This document shows positions 35,388 to 45,023 of a stretch of 64,000 nucleotides of DNA, piece by piece. Origin of the DNA: Burkholderia stabilis (GTDB taxonomy: Bacteria; Pseudomonadota; Gammaproteobacteria; Burkholderiales; Burkholderiaceae); the NCBI RefSeq assembly GCF_001742165.1, contig NZ_CP016443.1, positions 2,666,001 through 2,730,000 of the forward strand, read 5' to 3'. Position 1 is the stretch's first letter. The number at the start of each line of letters is the position of its first letter. Under the pieces are notes generated by a model. It was not told where the DNA came from. It did not search any database and worked only from the letters and a program-made list of their open reading frames with translations. The position numbers were made by a program, and so were the translations under genes.

Positions 35388-36083
35388 TCAATGGGTGCGG
35401 CACACGGGATCGGTCTCGCGCCGCTCGCCCGATTCGCACCAGTCGCTCGGCCGCCATGCGTCGAACGCGACGATCCTTGCCGCATCGGCCCGCGTGACGC
35501 GAACGGGGTCGGCCTTCAGCGCATCGCCGTTCGGATCGTCGTTGCGCCGCCAGTTCCGGAACACTTCCCGATGGAACACCCACGTGCGACGCGCAACGTC
35601 GTAGCGAAAGGTCACGCGGTCGCGCCAATGGCTCGGTCCCGCGAATACGCCCTGTTCGACCGTGAATGCGCGCGGCTCGACCGTGAGCGCGTTCTCGGCG
35701 ACGCCATCGAGATACGGGTCGCCCATCCCGCCAGCGTCGGCTTTCATGATGACGGTGTCGTTTCTGGCTGCCAGCCGGTAGTGTCCGTCCTTGCCCTGCA
35801 GGAAGATCAGCAGCGGACGCAGCGACGGGTTGGCCATCGAGTCGCCGGGCCGGTGCGCGACGACCACGTAACCGGTGCGGGCGCCGTCGGTCAGGCGGCC
35901 GGACGCGGCATCGAGCGCTTCGTAGCCGGCGGGAAGCTGCGCGACGATGTCGTCCGGAAGATCGGGCGTGTCCGGGCAGCGGATCGACGAAGGCGTGTCG
36001 CCGCACGGTGCGGCGAAAGCGCCGCCGATGCCGAACGTCAGCAGCGCGGCGACGAGAAATCCTCGAATGCGGGGGATCGTCAT
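35388..36083 (-). CDS. Secreted/periplasmic protein of unknown function
   Basis: This 231-aa protein has a clear signal peptide ending GAFA before APCGDTPSS. The mature part contains paired cysteines near each end (C27 and C37; C-terminal CESGERRETDPVC) that could form disulfides. The middle has LIFLQGKDGHYRLAARNDTVIM. I do not recognise a named family. It is upstream of the DUF1330 gene on the same strand but 154 bases apart. Confidence 0.75.
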   Translation of the reverse strand: MTIPRIRGFLVAALLTFGIGGAFAAPCGDTPSSIRCPDTPDLPDDIVAQLPAGYEALDAASGRLTDGARTGYVVVAHRPGDSMANPSLRPLLIFLQGKDGHYRLAARNDTVIMKADAGGMGDPYLDGVAENALTVEPRAFTVEQGVFAGPSHWRDRVTFRYDVARRTWVFHREVFRNWRRNDDPNGDALKADPVRVTRADAARIVAFDAWRPSDWCESGERRETDPVCRTH

Positions 36084-36168
36084 GCGGATCGGGTCATGAA
36101 GTCGCGAAAAGGAAAGGGAGCCGCCGCGGCGCGGGCCGGTTGAGCGGCGGGTGACGCAGTGCGATCGG

Positions 36169-36627
36169 TCACGCGCGCTTGCGCGCCGGCCGTGCGACGG
36201 GCGCCGGCGCCAGCGGCTCGCTGGCCTGTTCGCACAACCGGTCGAGCATGCGTTGCGCGGCGCCTGCGCAATCCTCGCCGGCGGGCTTGTGTTCGATTTC
36301 GTCGATCAGCGCCTGCAGTTGCTGCCGGTTCTGCGTGAGCCGCTGTTCGAGCAGCGCGATTTCGTCGACCTTGTGCCGCAGCGCGACGAGCAGTTCGTCG
36401 CGCGGCCACGCGCCGAGATCGGGCGGCAGCACCGTGCGGATCTCGTCGAGCGCGAAACCCGCGCGCTGGGCGCGGTCGATGATCGCGAGCCGCGTCAGCG
36501 CTTCCGGCCCGTATTCCCGATAACCGTTCGCCTGCCGGCGCGCCGGCTCGAGCAGGCCGCTCGCTTCATAGAAGCGGATGCGCGACGCAGCGATGCCGCT
36601 CGCGCGCGCCAGTTCGCCGATTTTCAT
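36169..36627 (-). CDS. MerR-family regulator
   Basis: This 152-aa protein has an N-terminal MerR winged HTH (MKIGELARASGIAASRIRFYE, then GYREYGPEAL) and a coiled coil (about residues 75-115) but no cysteine-rich metal loop, only one isolated pair of cysteines near the C-terminus. It is of the SoxR/YyaN-like redox or small-molecule group. ATG at 36627 follows GGAG; it is divergent from an Old-Yellow-Enzyme gene that it likely controls. Confidence 0.9.
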   Translation of the reverse strand: MKIGELARASGIAASRIRFYEASGLLEPARRQANGYREYGPEALTRLAIIDRAQRAGFALDEIRTVLPPDLGAWPRDELLVALRHKVDEIALLEQRLTQNRQQLQALIDEIEHKPAGEDCAGAAQRMLDRLCEQASEPLAPAPVARPARKRA

Positions 36628-36645
36628 GCAGTGCTCCAAAGGGGC

Positions 36646-36676
36646 TTGACCTTAAAGTTGACTTTAAAGTTATCGT
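36646..36676 (+). promoter_or_regulatory. MerR-type promoter/operator with 19-bp spacer
   Basis: TTGACC at 36646-36651 and TATCGT at 36671-36676 are 19 bases apart, the long spacing MerR activators correct. Within it, TTAAAGT and ACTTTAA (36652-36667) form a perfect 7-bp dyad around TG. Confidence 0.8.
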
Positions 36677-36704
36677 TGGGCATCGTCAATCGAGGATGCC
36701 CTCC

Positions 36705-37949
36705 ATGAACCTGTTTACGCCCCTGACACTGCCCAACGGTGCGGTGATCCCGAACCGGCTGGCCAAGGCCGCGATGGAAGAGAACATGGCCGATGCGGAC
36801 CACGCGCCGTCCGATGCGTTGCTGCGCCTGTACCAGGCGTGGGCCGACGGCCAGGTCGGCCTGATCCTGACCGGCAACGTGATGGTGGACGGCCGTGCGA
36901 TGACGGGGCCGAACGGTGTCGTGCTCGAGAGCGACGCGCATCTCGAGCGCTTTCGCCGCTGGGCGCAGATCGCGCGCTCGGGCGGCGCGCACGTGTGGAT
37001 GCAGATCAATCACCCGGGGCGCCAGATGCAGGCGGCGCTCGGCCAGACGACGCTCGCGCCGTCGGCCGTGCCGCTCGAGCTCGGCGCGTTGTCGAAGCAG
37101 TTCCCGGTGCCGAAGGAGATGACGCCGGCCGATATCGCCGACGTGCAGCAGCGCTTCGTGCGCGCCGCGCAGCTCGCGGAGCAAAGTGGCTTCACGGGCG
37201 TGCAGATCCACGCGGCGCACGGTTATCTGCTGAGCCAGTTCCTGTCGCCGCTGGCGAACCGCCGGCAGGACCAGTGGGGCGGCAGCATCGAGCATCGCGC
37301 GCGCCTGCTGCTCGACATCGTGCGCGACGTGCGCGCGACGGTGTCGCCCGGGTTCGTCGTCGCGGTGAAGCTGAATTCGGCCGATTTCCAGCGCGGCGGT
37401 TTCAGCGCGGACGATGCGAAGCGCGTGGTCGAACTGCTGAATCCGCTCGGCGTCGATCTCGTCGAACTGTCGGGCGGCAGCTATGAAGTGCCGGCGATGC
37501 AGGGCGAAGCACGCGACGGGCGCACGCTCGCCCGCGAAGCGTATTTCCTCGAATTCGCGCGCGACATCACGGCCGTCGCGCGGATGCCGCTGATGGTCAC
37601 GGGCGGTATCCGCCGCCGCGCGGTCGCCGAGCAGGTGGTCGACAGCGGCGTGGCGATGGTCGGCATCGCGACCGCGCTGTCGATCGAGCCGAACCTGCCG
37701 CGCGACTGGCGCGCCGGCAAGGACGTTGCGCCGGTGCTGCAGCCGATCCGCTGGAAGAACAAGGCGCTGGGCGCGCTGGCCAACATGGCCGTCGTCAAGT
37801 TCCAGCTCACGCGGCTCAGCAAAGGGCGGCGCACGAAGCCGCAGGTGTCGCCGCTGCGCGCGCTGGTCAAGCAGCAACTGGCCGCGCAGTGCCAGACGCG
37901 GCGCTATCGGAAGTGGATGGCCGGACGTGTGGCGGCACCGCGTGCGTGA
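36705..37949 (+). CDS. NADH:flavin oxidoreductase (Old Yellow Enzyme family)
   Basis: This 414-aa protein has the OYE TIM barrel: FTPLTLPNGAVIPNRLAKAA at the start, MQINHPGRQ with the FMN-contact residues, FTGVQIHAAHGYLLSQFLSPLANRR (active site) and MVTGGIRRR. Members reduce electrophilic alkenes such as enones. The ATG at 36705 follows GAGG. The MerR-type promoter suggests induction by a reactive electrophile. Confidence 0.92.
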   Translation: MNLFTPLTLPNGAVIPNRLAKAAMEENMADADHAPSDALLRLYQAWADGQVGLILTGNVMVDGRAMTGPNGVVLESDAHLERFRRWAQIARSGGAHVWMQINHPGRQMQAALGQTTLAPSAVPLELGALSKQFPVPKEMTPADIADVQQRFVRAAQLAEQSGFTGVQIHAAHGYLLSQFLSPLANRRQDQWGGSIEHRARLLLDIVRDVRATVSPGFVVAVKLNSADFQRGGFSADDAKRVVELLNPLGVDLVELSGGSYEVPAMQGEARDGRTLAREAYFLEFARDITAVARMPLMVTGGIRRRAVAEQVVDSGVAMVGIATALSIEPNLPRDWRAGKDVAPVLQPIRWKNKALGALANMAVVKFQLTRLSKGRRTKPQVSPLRALVKQQLAAQCQTRRYRKWMAGRVAAPRA

Positions 37950-38143
37950 CGCGCGCGTGCGTGTCTGAAACACCTGCTTCAGACTGATCGGCTCGCCACT
38001 CGGCGGGCCTTCTTTCGAGCCCGATACTTTCGGATTGCTTGCTGAAATATCGGGTTCGTTTACTGCATTATTCCGGCGCCTGATTGCGATTTTCGCGTGG
38101 CATAATTCGCCACCTTCATCGCACTCCGCCATCGTCGCGCGTC

Positions 38144-38527
38144 ATGCACGTCGCCCGTTTCCGCAAACCCGGCAGCCTGATCGGATTGATCGCAATCCTG
38201 ATGATGGCGCTCGCCCCCGCGGTTTCGCAGATGATGGCGTCGCGTCACCGGCTCGTCGACGCGCTGGCCGTCTATTGCTCGGCCGGCCTCGACGAAGCAC
38301 CGGTTGCGCACGACGACCGCAAGCCCGCACCGCACGCCAACGCGCACTGGCAAGCGTGTCCTTATTGCAGCTTCGTCGCGCATGCGAGCGTGCTGCCGGG
38401 CCGTCCGGTTGCGTTCGACGTGCCGGTTGCGGGCTCGCAGATGCCGGTCGTGTCGGCATCGATTCCGGCGCGCATTCGTGTCGTCCACACCGTCGCGCAA
38501 TCGCGCGCGCCGCCCGCGTTCTCCTGA
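38144..38527 (+). CDS. DUF2946-family membrane-anchored protein
   Basis: This 127-aa protein has one N-terminal hydrophobic segment (LIGLIAILMMALAPAVSQMM, residues 11-30), then a histidine-rich piece and a CPYCSF motif (Cys-X2-Cys), both suited to metal binding. The DUF2946 family is common in copper loci. It precedes an outer-membrane protein and CopC on the same strand. Confidence 0.75.
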   Translation: MHVARFRKPGSLIGLIAILMMALAPAVSQMMASRHRLVDALAVYCSAGLDEAPVAHDDRKPAPHANAHWQACPYCSFVAHASVLPGRPVAFDVPVAGSQMPVVSASIPARIRVVHTVAQSRAPPAFS

Positions 38528-38635
38528 GTTCGTCTGATCCTTTCATCCGACACGCCGCCGCTTCACGACCGAAGCGGGCGGTCGTTCGTCGCGCGCGTGC
38601 GCGACGGCATCGAACGACAACCGGAGAACACACAC

Positions 38636-39553
38636 ATGCCCCGCTTTACCGAACGGCACGCGCCTCGCGCCTGCGCCGCGCTGCTGGCCGCGATCGTCGG
38701 CCTGTCCCATGCTTCATTCGCGAACGCGCACGCCGTGGTCGGCGATCGCGTCTTTCCCGCGACGATGACGGTCGACGACCCGGGCGTCGGCGACGAATTC
38801 GACACGCAGTTCGGCCACATCAAGAGCACCGACGACAGCGGCAACACCCTCAACGTCAACACCGTGTCGTACGAGTGGGACAAGCTGATCACGAAGAACC
38901 TCGCGTTCAGCGTCGCCAGCCAGTACGTGTCGCAGAACGCGCCGGACGGCGGCTCCGCGAAGGGCTGGGACAACGTGACGCTCGGCGTGAAGTACCTCGC
39001 GTACGTGAATCCCGCGCACGAATTGATGGCGTCGGTCGGTCTCAAGGCCGAGATCGGCGGCACGGGCGCGAAGTCGATCGCGAATCCGTACTCGACGTTT
39101 ACGCCGGCCGTTTATGTCGGCAAGGGCTTTGGCGATCTGCCCGCGTCGCTCGGTTACCTGCGCCCGTTCGCGGTGACGGCCGAGCTCGGGCCGAACCTGA
39201 CCACGGCATCGTCGGACCAGGGCCCGAATGCGCTCGGCTGGGGCGTGACGCTGCAATACAGCATCCCGTACCTGCAGCAGCAGGTGAAGAACCTCGGCCT
39301 GCCGCAGCCGCTGAGCAACATGATCTTCGTCGTCGAGGCGCCGATGAGTACGTGCACGGCGGGGGCGTGTTCGGGGCAGACGACCGGAACGATCAACCCG
39401 GGTGTACTGTGGGTCAATCGCTACGGGCAGTTCGGCGTCGAGGCGCAGATTCCGGTCAATCGCGCGAGCGGCAACCATGTCGGCGTGATCTTCGATGCGC
39501 ATCTGTATTTCGACGACCTGTTCCCCGGCTCGCTCGGCAAGCCGCTGTTCTGA
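38636..39553 (+). CDS. Outer-membrane beta-barrel transporter-like protein
   Basis: This 305-aa protein has a signal peptide ending FANA before HAVVGDRVFPATMTV. Repeated amphipathic beta-strands such as NLAFSVASQYVSQ and VTLGVKYLAYV follow, ending KPLF with a terminal phenylalanine, as in outer-membrane barrels. It is 15 bases upstream of copC and 108 after the DUF2946 gene, so a copper or metal role is inferred. Confidence 0.72.
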   Translation: MPRFTERHAPRACAALLAAIVGLSHASFANAHAVVGDRVFPATMTVDDPGVGDEFDTQFGHIKSTDDSGNTLNVNTVSYEWDKLITKNLAFSVASQYVSQNAPDGGSAKGWDNVTLGVKYLAYVNPAHELMASVGLKAEIGGTGAKSIANPYSTFTPAVYVGKGFGDLPASLGYLRPFAVTAELGPNLTTASSDQGPNALGWGVTLQYSIPYLQQQVKNLGLPQPLSNMIFVVEAPMSTCTAGACSGQTTGTINPGVLWVNRYGQFGVEAQIPVNRASGNHVGVIFDAHLYFDDLFPGSLGKPLF

Positions 39554-39568
39554 TCGAGGAGAAACCGC

Positions 39569-39934
39569 ATGAACGTCCTGACCACGATGCGCGCGGCGGC
39601 CGCCGTGCTGTTGCTCGCCGGCGTGCAGCTCGCGCACGCGCATGCGTTTCCGACGCATCAGGCGCCGTCCGCGGGCGAGACCGTGACCGCGTCGCCGAAG
39701 CGTGTCGCGATCGATTTCGACGACGGCCTCGAGCCTGCGTTCAGCTCGATCGCCGTGACCGATGCGCAGGGCCGGTCCGTCACGAACGGCAACGCCGAAG
39801 TCGATGCGTCGAACAGGAAGCACATGTCCGTCGCGCTGAGCCCGTTGACGCCGGGCGTCTACACGGTCGCGTGGGTGGCCGTCGCGCTCGACGGCCATCG
39901 CACGCAGGGGCATTACGCGTTCACGGTGAAGTGA
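39569..39934 (+). CDS. copC: CopC-family periplasmic copper-binding protein
   Basis: This 121-aa protein has a signal peptide ending LAHA. The mature N-terminus would be His25 in HAFPTHQAP, the N-terminal histidine that forms the Cu(II) site in CopC. The second ligand is in the C-terminal ALDGHRTQGHYAF motif. Methionine-rich Cu(I) loops are absent, so it is probably a Cu(II)-only form. No copD gene follows; instead a TonB receptor converges. Confidence 0.88.
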   Translation: MNVLTTMRAAAAVLLLAGVQLAHAHAFPTHQAPSAGETVTASPKRVAIDFDDGLEPAFSSIAVTDAQGRSVTNGNAEVDASNRKHMSVALSPLTPGVYTVAWVAVALDGHRTQGHYAFTVK

Positions 39935-40012
39935 CGATGCTCGGCACGTTCGCCGCGCGCATGCGCCGGCGAACGTGCCGCATGACGTTGCGTCACGTCA
40001 TGCCGCGCGGCA

Positions 40013-42130
40013 TCAGAACCGGTAGTTCATCAGCACTTCGAGCCGTCGGTCGTTGCCGAGCAGGTACTGCGTCTCGTTGTAGTACGCGGACTGCACGTAG
40101 CGGCGGTTGAACACGTTGTACGCGCGCGCGGTGATCGTCGTGTCCTTGCGCGGCTTCCATGCGAGCCCGAGGTCGACGGTCGTGTACGACGGCATCACCA
40201 GCTGGTTCGCGGTATCGGCAAACCGCTTGCCGACGTACTTGACGCCGGCAATGCCCGTCCAGTCCGGCGCGAAACGCCAGCTCACCCACAGGTTCGCGAG
40301 CCGCTGCGGCACCGACACCGGCACGTTGCCCGCGCGCGAGATCGTCGTGCCGCCGGACGTCTGCTGGAAATCGTCGTATTTCGCGCGCAGGATCGACACG
40401 TTCGCGTCGACGCGCCAGTCCTTCGCGATCTCCGCGCCGACCGTCGCCTCCAGCCCGCGCGACGATTGCTGGCCGACCTGGATCGACTGGTTCGGGTTCA
40501 GCGGATCGGCCGTCACGAGGTTGCTCTTCACGATCCGGTACGCGGCGAGCGTCCATTCGGCCTTGCCGTCGAGGAACGACTGCTTCACGCCGATCTCGAT
40601 CTGACGGCCGGTCGCGAGCGTGAAGTTCGCCTTCGACGCATTCAGCGACAGCAGCGAGCTGATCGGATCGGCCGCGACCGAGTATTGCCCGTACACGGCG
40701 AGACCGGGCTGCACGTCGTACACGGTGCCGATGCGCCAGCCCGTGTTCGCGAACACCTTCGTGAACGCGCCGCCGTTCACGAGATCGTCGCGGTTCACGC
40801 TCGCATGGTCGTAGCGCAGCCCGCCGATCACCGACCAGCGCGGCGTGATTTCGAGCCGGTTCTCGGCGAACAGTGCGTACTGGTTCGCCTGGCTGCGGTA
40901 CTTCGGGTACGTGCCTGCAACGTTGATGAAACTGCCCGGATCGAAGTTGAACGGATCGACCGTCGACGTGCCCGAGTACGGCGAGTTGTTGTCGTGCTGG
41001 AACGTCGTGTGATTGAACTCGGCGCCCGCCGAGAACGTGTTGCGCATCCCGAACAGCGCGCTGCTCACGGTGGCCGTCGTCACGTTGCCGTACTGTTCCT
41101 GGTCGTGGAAGATTTCCGTGAAGCTGCTGCGTTTGACCTGCGCGGTCGACGGCAGGTACGTGTAGTACTCGGCGTCCTTCCAGTGACGGTTGCTCTTCAT
41201 CCGGTACAGCGTGCTCGTCACGTTCAGGCTGTCGCTCGGCTGCCAGTTCGCGGACACCGTCGCCCAGCTGTCGCGAAACGCGATGTCGCTGTCGCCGACG
41301 TTGTAGTTCTTCTTGTCGAGCGCGCGATCGCGCGCGCCGTTCACGAGCGGCACGCCGAAATACTGCATCGGATGCTGGAAGCCCTGAGCGTACGACGCCG
41401 TCACGTACAGGTCGGGCGTCACGTCGTAGCGCAGCGCGCCCGAGATCGACAGGTTGCGCGAATTGCCGCGATCGACCCAGTTCGACGAGCGGTTGCCGCT
41501 GATGTCGAAGCGGTACGACAGCTTGTCGTTGATCGCGCCGCCGCTGCCGAACGCGGCGCGCGCCGTGCCTTCGGTGCCGCCGCCGACCTGCAGTTCGTTG
41601 CGGATCGGCGTGCGCGTCGGCTTTTTCGGCACGATGTTGACGACGCCGCCGATCGCGCCTTCGCCGTAGATCACCGAAGCCGGGCCGCGCAGCACGTCGA
41701 TATGATCGACCGACCACGTGTCGAACGGGAACGTGACGCCGATCGCGCCGTACGGACGCACGCCGTCGTACAGCTGCGTGACCGACGACGCGCCGACGAA
41801 GCCGCGCGCGCCGAGCTCCGATCCGCCGTTGCCGGGATGCGGCGATTCGCTGATGCCGGTCGCGCGGCTCACCGCATCGACGATCGAGCTGTCGCCGCGC
41901 GTGTCGAGCGTCGCGCGGTCGATCTGCTCGACGCTCGCGGGCGTTTCGAACGCCGACAGGCCGAGATGGCTGCCGGTGTCGAGCGGCCGTGTGAGCGGGG
42001 CGGGCTTCTGCGCGTCGACGCGAATCGGCGCGAGCGTCGCGCTGGCGCCCTTGACGTCGCTTTCCTGCGCTTGCCCGGCCGGTGCGAAGGCGGCGAAAAC
42101 GGCGGCGGGCAGTATCAATCTGAACTTCAT
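40013..42130 (-). CDS. TonB-dependent outer-membrane receptor
   Basis: This 705-aa receptor has a signal peptide ending GQAQ, a plug domain (about residues 45-160) with the DVLRGPASVIYGEGAIGGVVN motif, and a 22-strand barrel ending EVLMNYRF with a terminal phenylalanine. It imports a siderophore or metal chelate. It is downstream of the PepSY protein gene (38-base gap, same strand), a pairing found in both iron-siderophore and copper loci. The substrate cannot be told from sequence. Confidence 0.93.
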   Translation of the reverse strand: MKFRLILPAAVFAAFAPAGQAQESDVKGASATLAPIRVDAQKPAPLTRPLDTGSHLGLSAFETPASVEQIDRATLDTRGDSSIVDAVSRATGISESPHPGNGGSELGARGFVGASSVTQLYDGVRPYGAIGVTFPFDTWSVDHIDVLRGPASVIYGEGAIGGVVNIVPKKPTRTPIRNELQVGGGTEGTARAAFGSGGAINDKLSYRFDISGNRSSNWVDRGNSRNLSISGALRYDVTPDLYVTASYAQGFQHPMQYFGVPLVNGARDRALDKKNYNVGDSDIAFRDSWATVSANWQPSDSLNVTSTLYRMKSNRHWKDAEYYTYLPSTAQVKRSSFTEIFHDQEQYGNVTTATVSSALFGMRNTFSAGAEFNHTTFQHDNNSPYSGTSTVDPFNFDPGSFINVAGTYPKYRSQANQYALFAENRLEITPRWSVIGGLRYDHASVNRDDLVNGGAFTKVFANTGWRIGTVYDVQPGLAVYGQYSVAADPISSLLSLNASKANFTLATGRQIEIGVKQSFLDGKAEWTLAAYRIVKSNLVTADPLNPNQSIQVGQQSSRGLEATVGAEIAKDWRVDANVSILRAKYDDFQQTSGGTTISRAGNVPVSVPQRLANLWVSWRFAPDWTGIAGVKYVGKRFADTANQLVMPSYTTVDLGLAWKPRKDTTITARAYNVFNRRYVQSAYYNETQYLLGNDRRLEVLMNYRF

Positions 42131-42168
42131 GTTTCGGTTTCCTTCGGATCGGTGGATGCGTTTTTCGC

Positions 42169-43632
42169 TCACGCTGCGGCCTGCGCTGCACGGCCGAACA
42201 GCAGGCGGTCGATCAACCAGACCGCGACGATCGTGATACCCGTCAACGGGAACACGATGCCGAGCAGCACGAGTCCCGCAATCCAGCCGCGCATCGGCGG
42301 CGCGCCGCGTTCGCGCGACGGCGCGCCGAGCTTTCCGGCCGGGCGGCGTTTCCACCACATCACCGTGCCCGTCACGGCCATCGCGGCCAGCCCGAGCGAC
42401 AGCACCGCGCAGATGATCTGGTTCGCGAGCCCGAAGTAACGGCCCATGTGCAGCGACGTGCCGTACGACACGGCCTGCGACACCGCGCCGTAGTCGTCGT
42501 AGCGGATGTCCTTCAGCACCGCGCCGCTGTACTGGTCGATGTAGATCGTCCGCTCCGCCTTCGGGTCGGCCGGGAAGTACGACGCGGTGAACACGCCGTC
42601 GGCGCCCGACGGCAACGCGAGCGTGTAGCCGCTCGTCACGCCGAGCCCTGCGACGATCGCGATCGCGCGGGCCAGCGGCAGCGGCGCCGGCGTCGGCGCC
42701 GACGGCGAATGCGGAACGGGCACGTTGCCGACCGCCCACGGCGTTTGCGGCAGCGGCAGGTCGTCCATCACCATTCCCGGCATCGACGCGTCCGATTCAT
42801 GGTGATGGCCGGACGATGCAGCGGCCTGCGCGGGTGCGGGCATCGCGGCAGCGCCCGGGCGCGTCGAGCGCACCGACGCGCCGCCCCATGCGCCTTCCGG
42901 CGCGCCGAGGTTCACGGTCGCGGCGAGCGCCTTGAAGTTCTTGCCCCACGAGCCCGACCATGGCAGCCCCGTCAGGATGAAGGCGATCGTGCCGGCCGCG
43001 AGCCAGATGCCGGCCGTCGCATGGAGGCTCTTCCACAGCGGCCGGCCGCGCAGCGACAGGTCGGGCCGCAGGGCGCGCCCGACGCGCGCGGTGCCGCGCG
43101 GCCACCACAGCGCGATGCCGGTGCCGATCATCACGAACGTCCAGCACGCGGCGAGCTCCATCAGCAGCTCGCCCGTCTTGCCGATCAGCAGCTTGCGATG
43201 CAGCATCCGGTCGACCTGCATGAAACGGTTCTCGACGCTCAGCGTGCCGAGCACGCTGCCGTCGTACGGGTTCACGTACACGCTCTCGCGGCTGCCGTCA
43301 CGGAGCCGGAACACGTACTCGGCGCTGCGGTCCGGCGCGGTCGATACCTGGACCGACACCGGCGTTGCGCCGGCCGGCATCGCGGTACGCGCGCGGGCGA
43401 GCAGCGTGTCGGGGTCGAGCCTTGGCTTGGCCAGCGGTTCGACGATCAGCCGGTGCGGATACAGCAGCGGCTCGATCTGCGGCTGAAAGCAATAGAGCGT
43501 TCCCGTGATCGCGAGGATCACCAGGAACGGCATGACGAACAGGCCGGCATAGAAGTGCCAGCGCCAGAGCGTCCGGTAACCGGCGCTTGCGGAACGGGCG
43601 GGCGAGATCGCCCGCTCGACGGTGGTCGACAT
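42169..43632 (-). CDS. PepSY-domain membrane protein with His/Met loop
   Basis: This 487-aa inner-membrane protein has the PepSY_TM layout: a first span after LWRWHFYAGLFVMPFLVIL, a large periplasmic loop and further spans near residues 160-180, 210-225, 400-420 and 450-475. The periplasmic loop near 285-305 contains SSGHHHESDASMPGMVM, a His/Met cluster likely to bind copper. Such proteins accompany TonB receptors and may reduce or move the metal. Confidence 0.9.
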   Translation of the reverse strand: MSTTVERAISPARSASAGYRTLWRWHFYAGLFVMPFLVILAITGTLYCFQPQIEPLLYPHRLIVEPLAKPRLDPDTLLARARTAMPAGATPVSVQVSTAPDRSAEYVFRLRDGSRESVYVNPYDGSVLGTLSVENRFMQVDRMLHRKLLIGKTGELLMELAACWTFVMIGTGIALWWPRGTARVGRALRPDLSLRGRPLWKSLHATAGIWLAAGTIAFILTGLPWSGSWGKNFKALAATVNLGAPEGAWGGASVRSTRPGAAAMPAPAQAAASSGHHHESDASMPGMVMDDLPLPQTPWAVGNVPVPHSPSAPTPAPLPLARAIAIVAGLGVTSGYTLALPSGADGVFTASYFPADPKAERTIYIDQYSGAVLKDIRYDDYGAVSQAVSYGTSLHMGRYFGLANQIICAVLSLGLAAMAVTGTVMWWKRRPAGKLGAPSRERGAPPMRGWIAGLVLLGIVFPLTGITIVAVWLIDRLLFGRAAQAAA

Positions 43633-43874
43633 GATGTCAGCTCCTCGTGGTCGTCGATCGACCGGGCCGGCGCGGGCCGGCGGTCGTCAACGTGCGGCCC
43701 ACCCGCCTGCGCGCGCAGCCGGAACGGGCGGCGCGGCGTCATGCGCAGGCGAAGCGCATGGCGGCGTCGCCCGCGCGACGCGGGCATTCGGGTGAACGCT
43801 TGATTCGGATGGTGCGAAACGAACGGCATGAAGGCTCATGCACATCGACGTGCACGAGCCGCTGGGCGGGACGT

Positions 43875-44360
43875 TCAGCAGAACAGCGGAGGGGCGCGGG
43901 AGGGCGGGCGATCGTCGAATATCGATCGCACGACGGGAGGACAGTCGAAGTGAATCCGGAAACGCCGCGGAGCCGCGGCGGGGAACAACAGCACCAGCAG
44001 GACGAACGAGGCGAGCGCCGTGAACAGCGCGGCGCCGAATGCGCAGAGGCCGTCTCCGTTTCCGGAGGATGCGGTCTTGCCGGCATGCGCGTCGTGTTTG
44101 AGCGCATCGACGAGCGCCAGCGCATCGTTGGCCGGCGTGATCGGCGCGGCGGCATCGAAACGGGCGGCCAGTGCGGCCACGCTGACGATCAGCGGGCCGC
44201 GGCCCGAACACAGCACCACCGAGCCCGCATCCGGGCCGTCCGGATCGAGCATCACGGCGCCCGACATCAGCGCGCGGGACAGCAGCGTCACGAGGAGGAA
44301 CCCCCACAGCAGCTGTCGCGCGACGCCTTGCCGGAGCAGGAAGCGGCGAAGTGCGTTCAT
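43875..44360 (-). CDS. DUF2946-like small membrane protein
   Basis: This 161-aa protein has two hydrophobic segments (LLWGFLLVTLLSRALMSGAVM near the start and FGAALFTALASFVLLVLLFP near 105-125) and cysteines in VVLCSGRGP and DGLCAFGAAL. It resembles the DUF2946 protein at the other end of this locus. It lies upstream of the PepSY gene, same strand, 242 bases apart. A metal role is inferred. Confidence 0.7.
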   Translation of the reverse strand: MNALRRFLLRQGVARQLLWGFLLVTLLSRALMSGAVMLDPDGPDAGSVVLCSGRGPLIVSVAALAARFDAAAPITPANDALALVDALKHDAHAGKTASSGNGDGLCAFGAALFTALASFVLLVLLFPAAAPRRFRIHFDCPPVVRSIFDDRPPSRAPPLFC

Positions 44361-44467
44361 GGCGCGCGATTGTACCTCCGTTTGCGGGGCGGGGCCGGCC
44401 GCGGTGCTGATGCGCGGTATCGGCCCGCATGCGACCGGAAGCGGATCGCGGCGCGCGGTGGCGGCAG

Positions 44468-45022
44468 TCAGGCCGGGCGGAACGGCCCTTCGCCCGGCGG
44501 ATCGTTGGCCGGGCCGTACGACCAGGTGCCGTCCGCTCGCGCAGTCAGCACGTTGCCCGAGCGCCGGTCGAACAGGTGCCATTGTTCGTCGGACGGATCG
44601 TCGCCGTACGGCCAGGTCGTCAGCTTGCCGCGAAGGTCGAAGTCGAACGCCCACGCACCCGGTTCGGCGCCGGGCGCGAGCGATTGCAGGATCTGTCCGT
44701 CGAGACGTTGCGCGGCGGCCGCGATGTCGCCGGACCGCGATTCGCTGTGTGCGAACTCGCGGCCGTCGAGCGCGATCGACCAGTGGCAGTAGCAGATCCA
44801 CAGATGGCCGTTGCCGGCGACCGTCACGCGCCGCGACGCGAGCCTGTCCCGAGCCGCGGCGGACAGGTCGGGCGAGCCGGCCCGTGGCTCCCGGACCTCC
44901 AGTTCGGGTTGCCCGAACTCGAACGTGAGGAAGCTGCCCTGGCCTTTCGTCACGGACCAGGCGGGCGTATCGCAGATGGTCGGCCAGATCCGGTCGAAGT
45001 CGGCGGCGTTCACGGGTTGCAT
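44468..45022 (-). CDS. Unknown 184-aa cytoplasmic protein
   Basis: This 184-aa protein is without signal or membrane span and is rich in Trp and Asp; segments such as HLWICYCHWSIALDG and WHLFDRRSGNVLTA stand out. I do not recognise a family. Its start lies one base after the stop of the next gene upstream (72 aa), so the two are co-translated. Confidence 0.65.
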   Translation of the reverse strand: MQPVNAADFDRIWPTICDTPAWSVTKGQGSFLTFEFGQPELEVREPRAGSPDLSAAARDRLASRRVTVAGNGHLWICYCHWSIALDGREFAHSESRSGDIAAAAQRLDGQILQSLAPGAEPGAWAFDFDLRGKLTTWPYGDDPSDEQWHLFDRRSGNVLTARADGTWSYGPANDPPGEGPFRPA

Positions 45023-45023
45023 G

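Noticed and set aside
43633..43874. Small frames between the PepSY and DUF2946 genes
   Set aside because: Arg/Pro-rich, no start context; probably promoter DNA.
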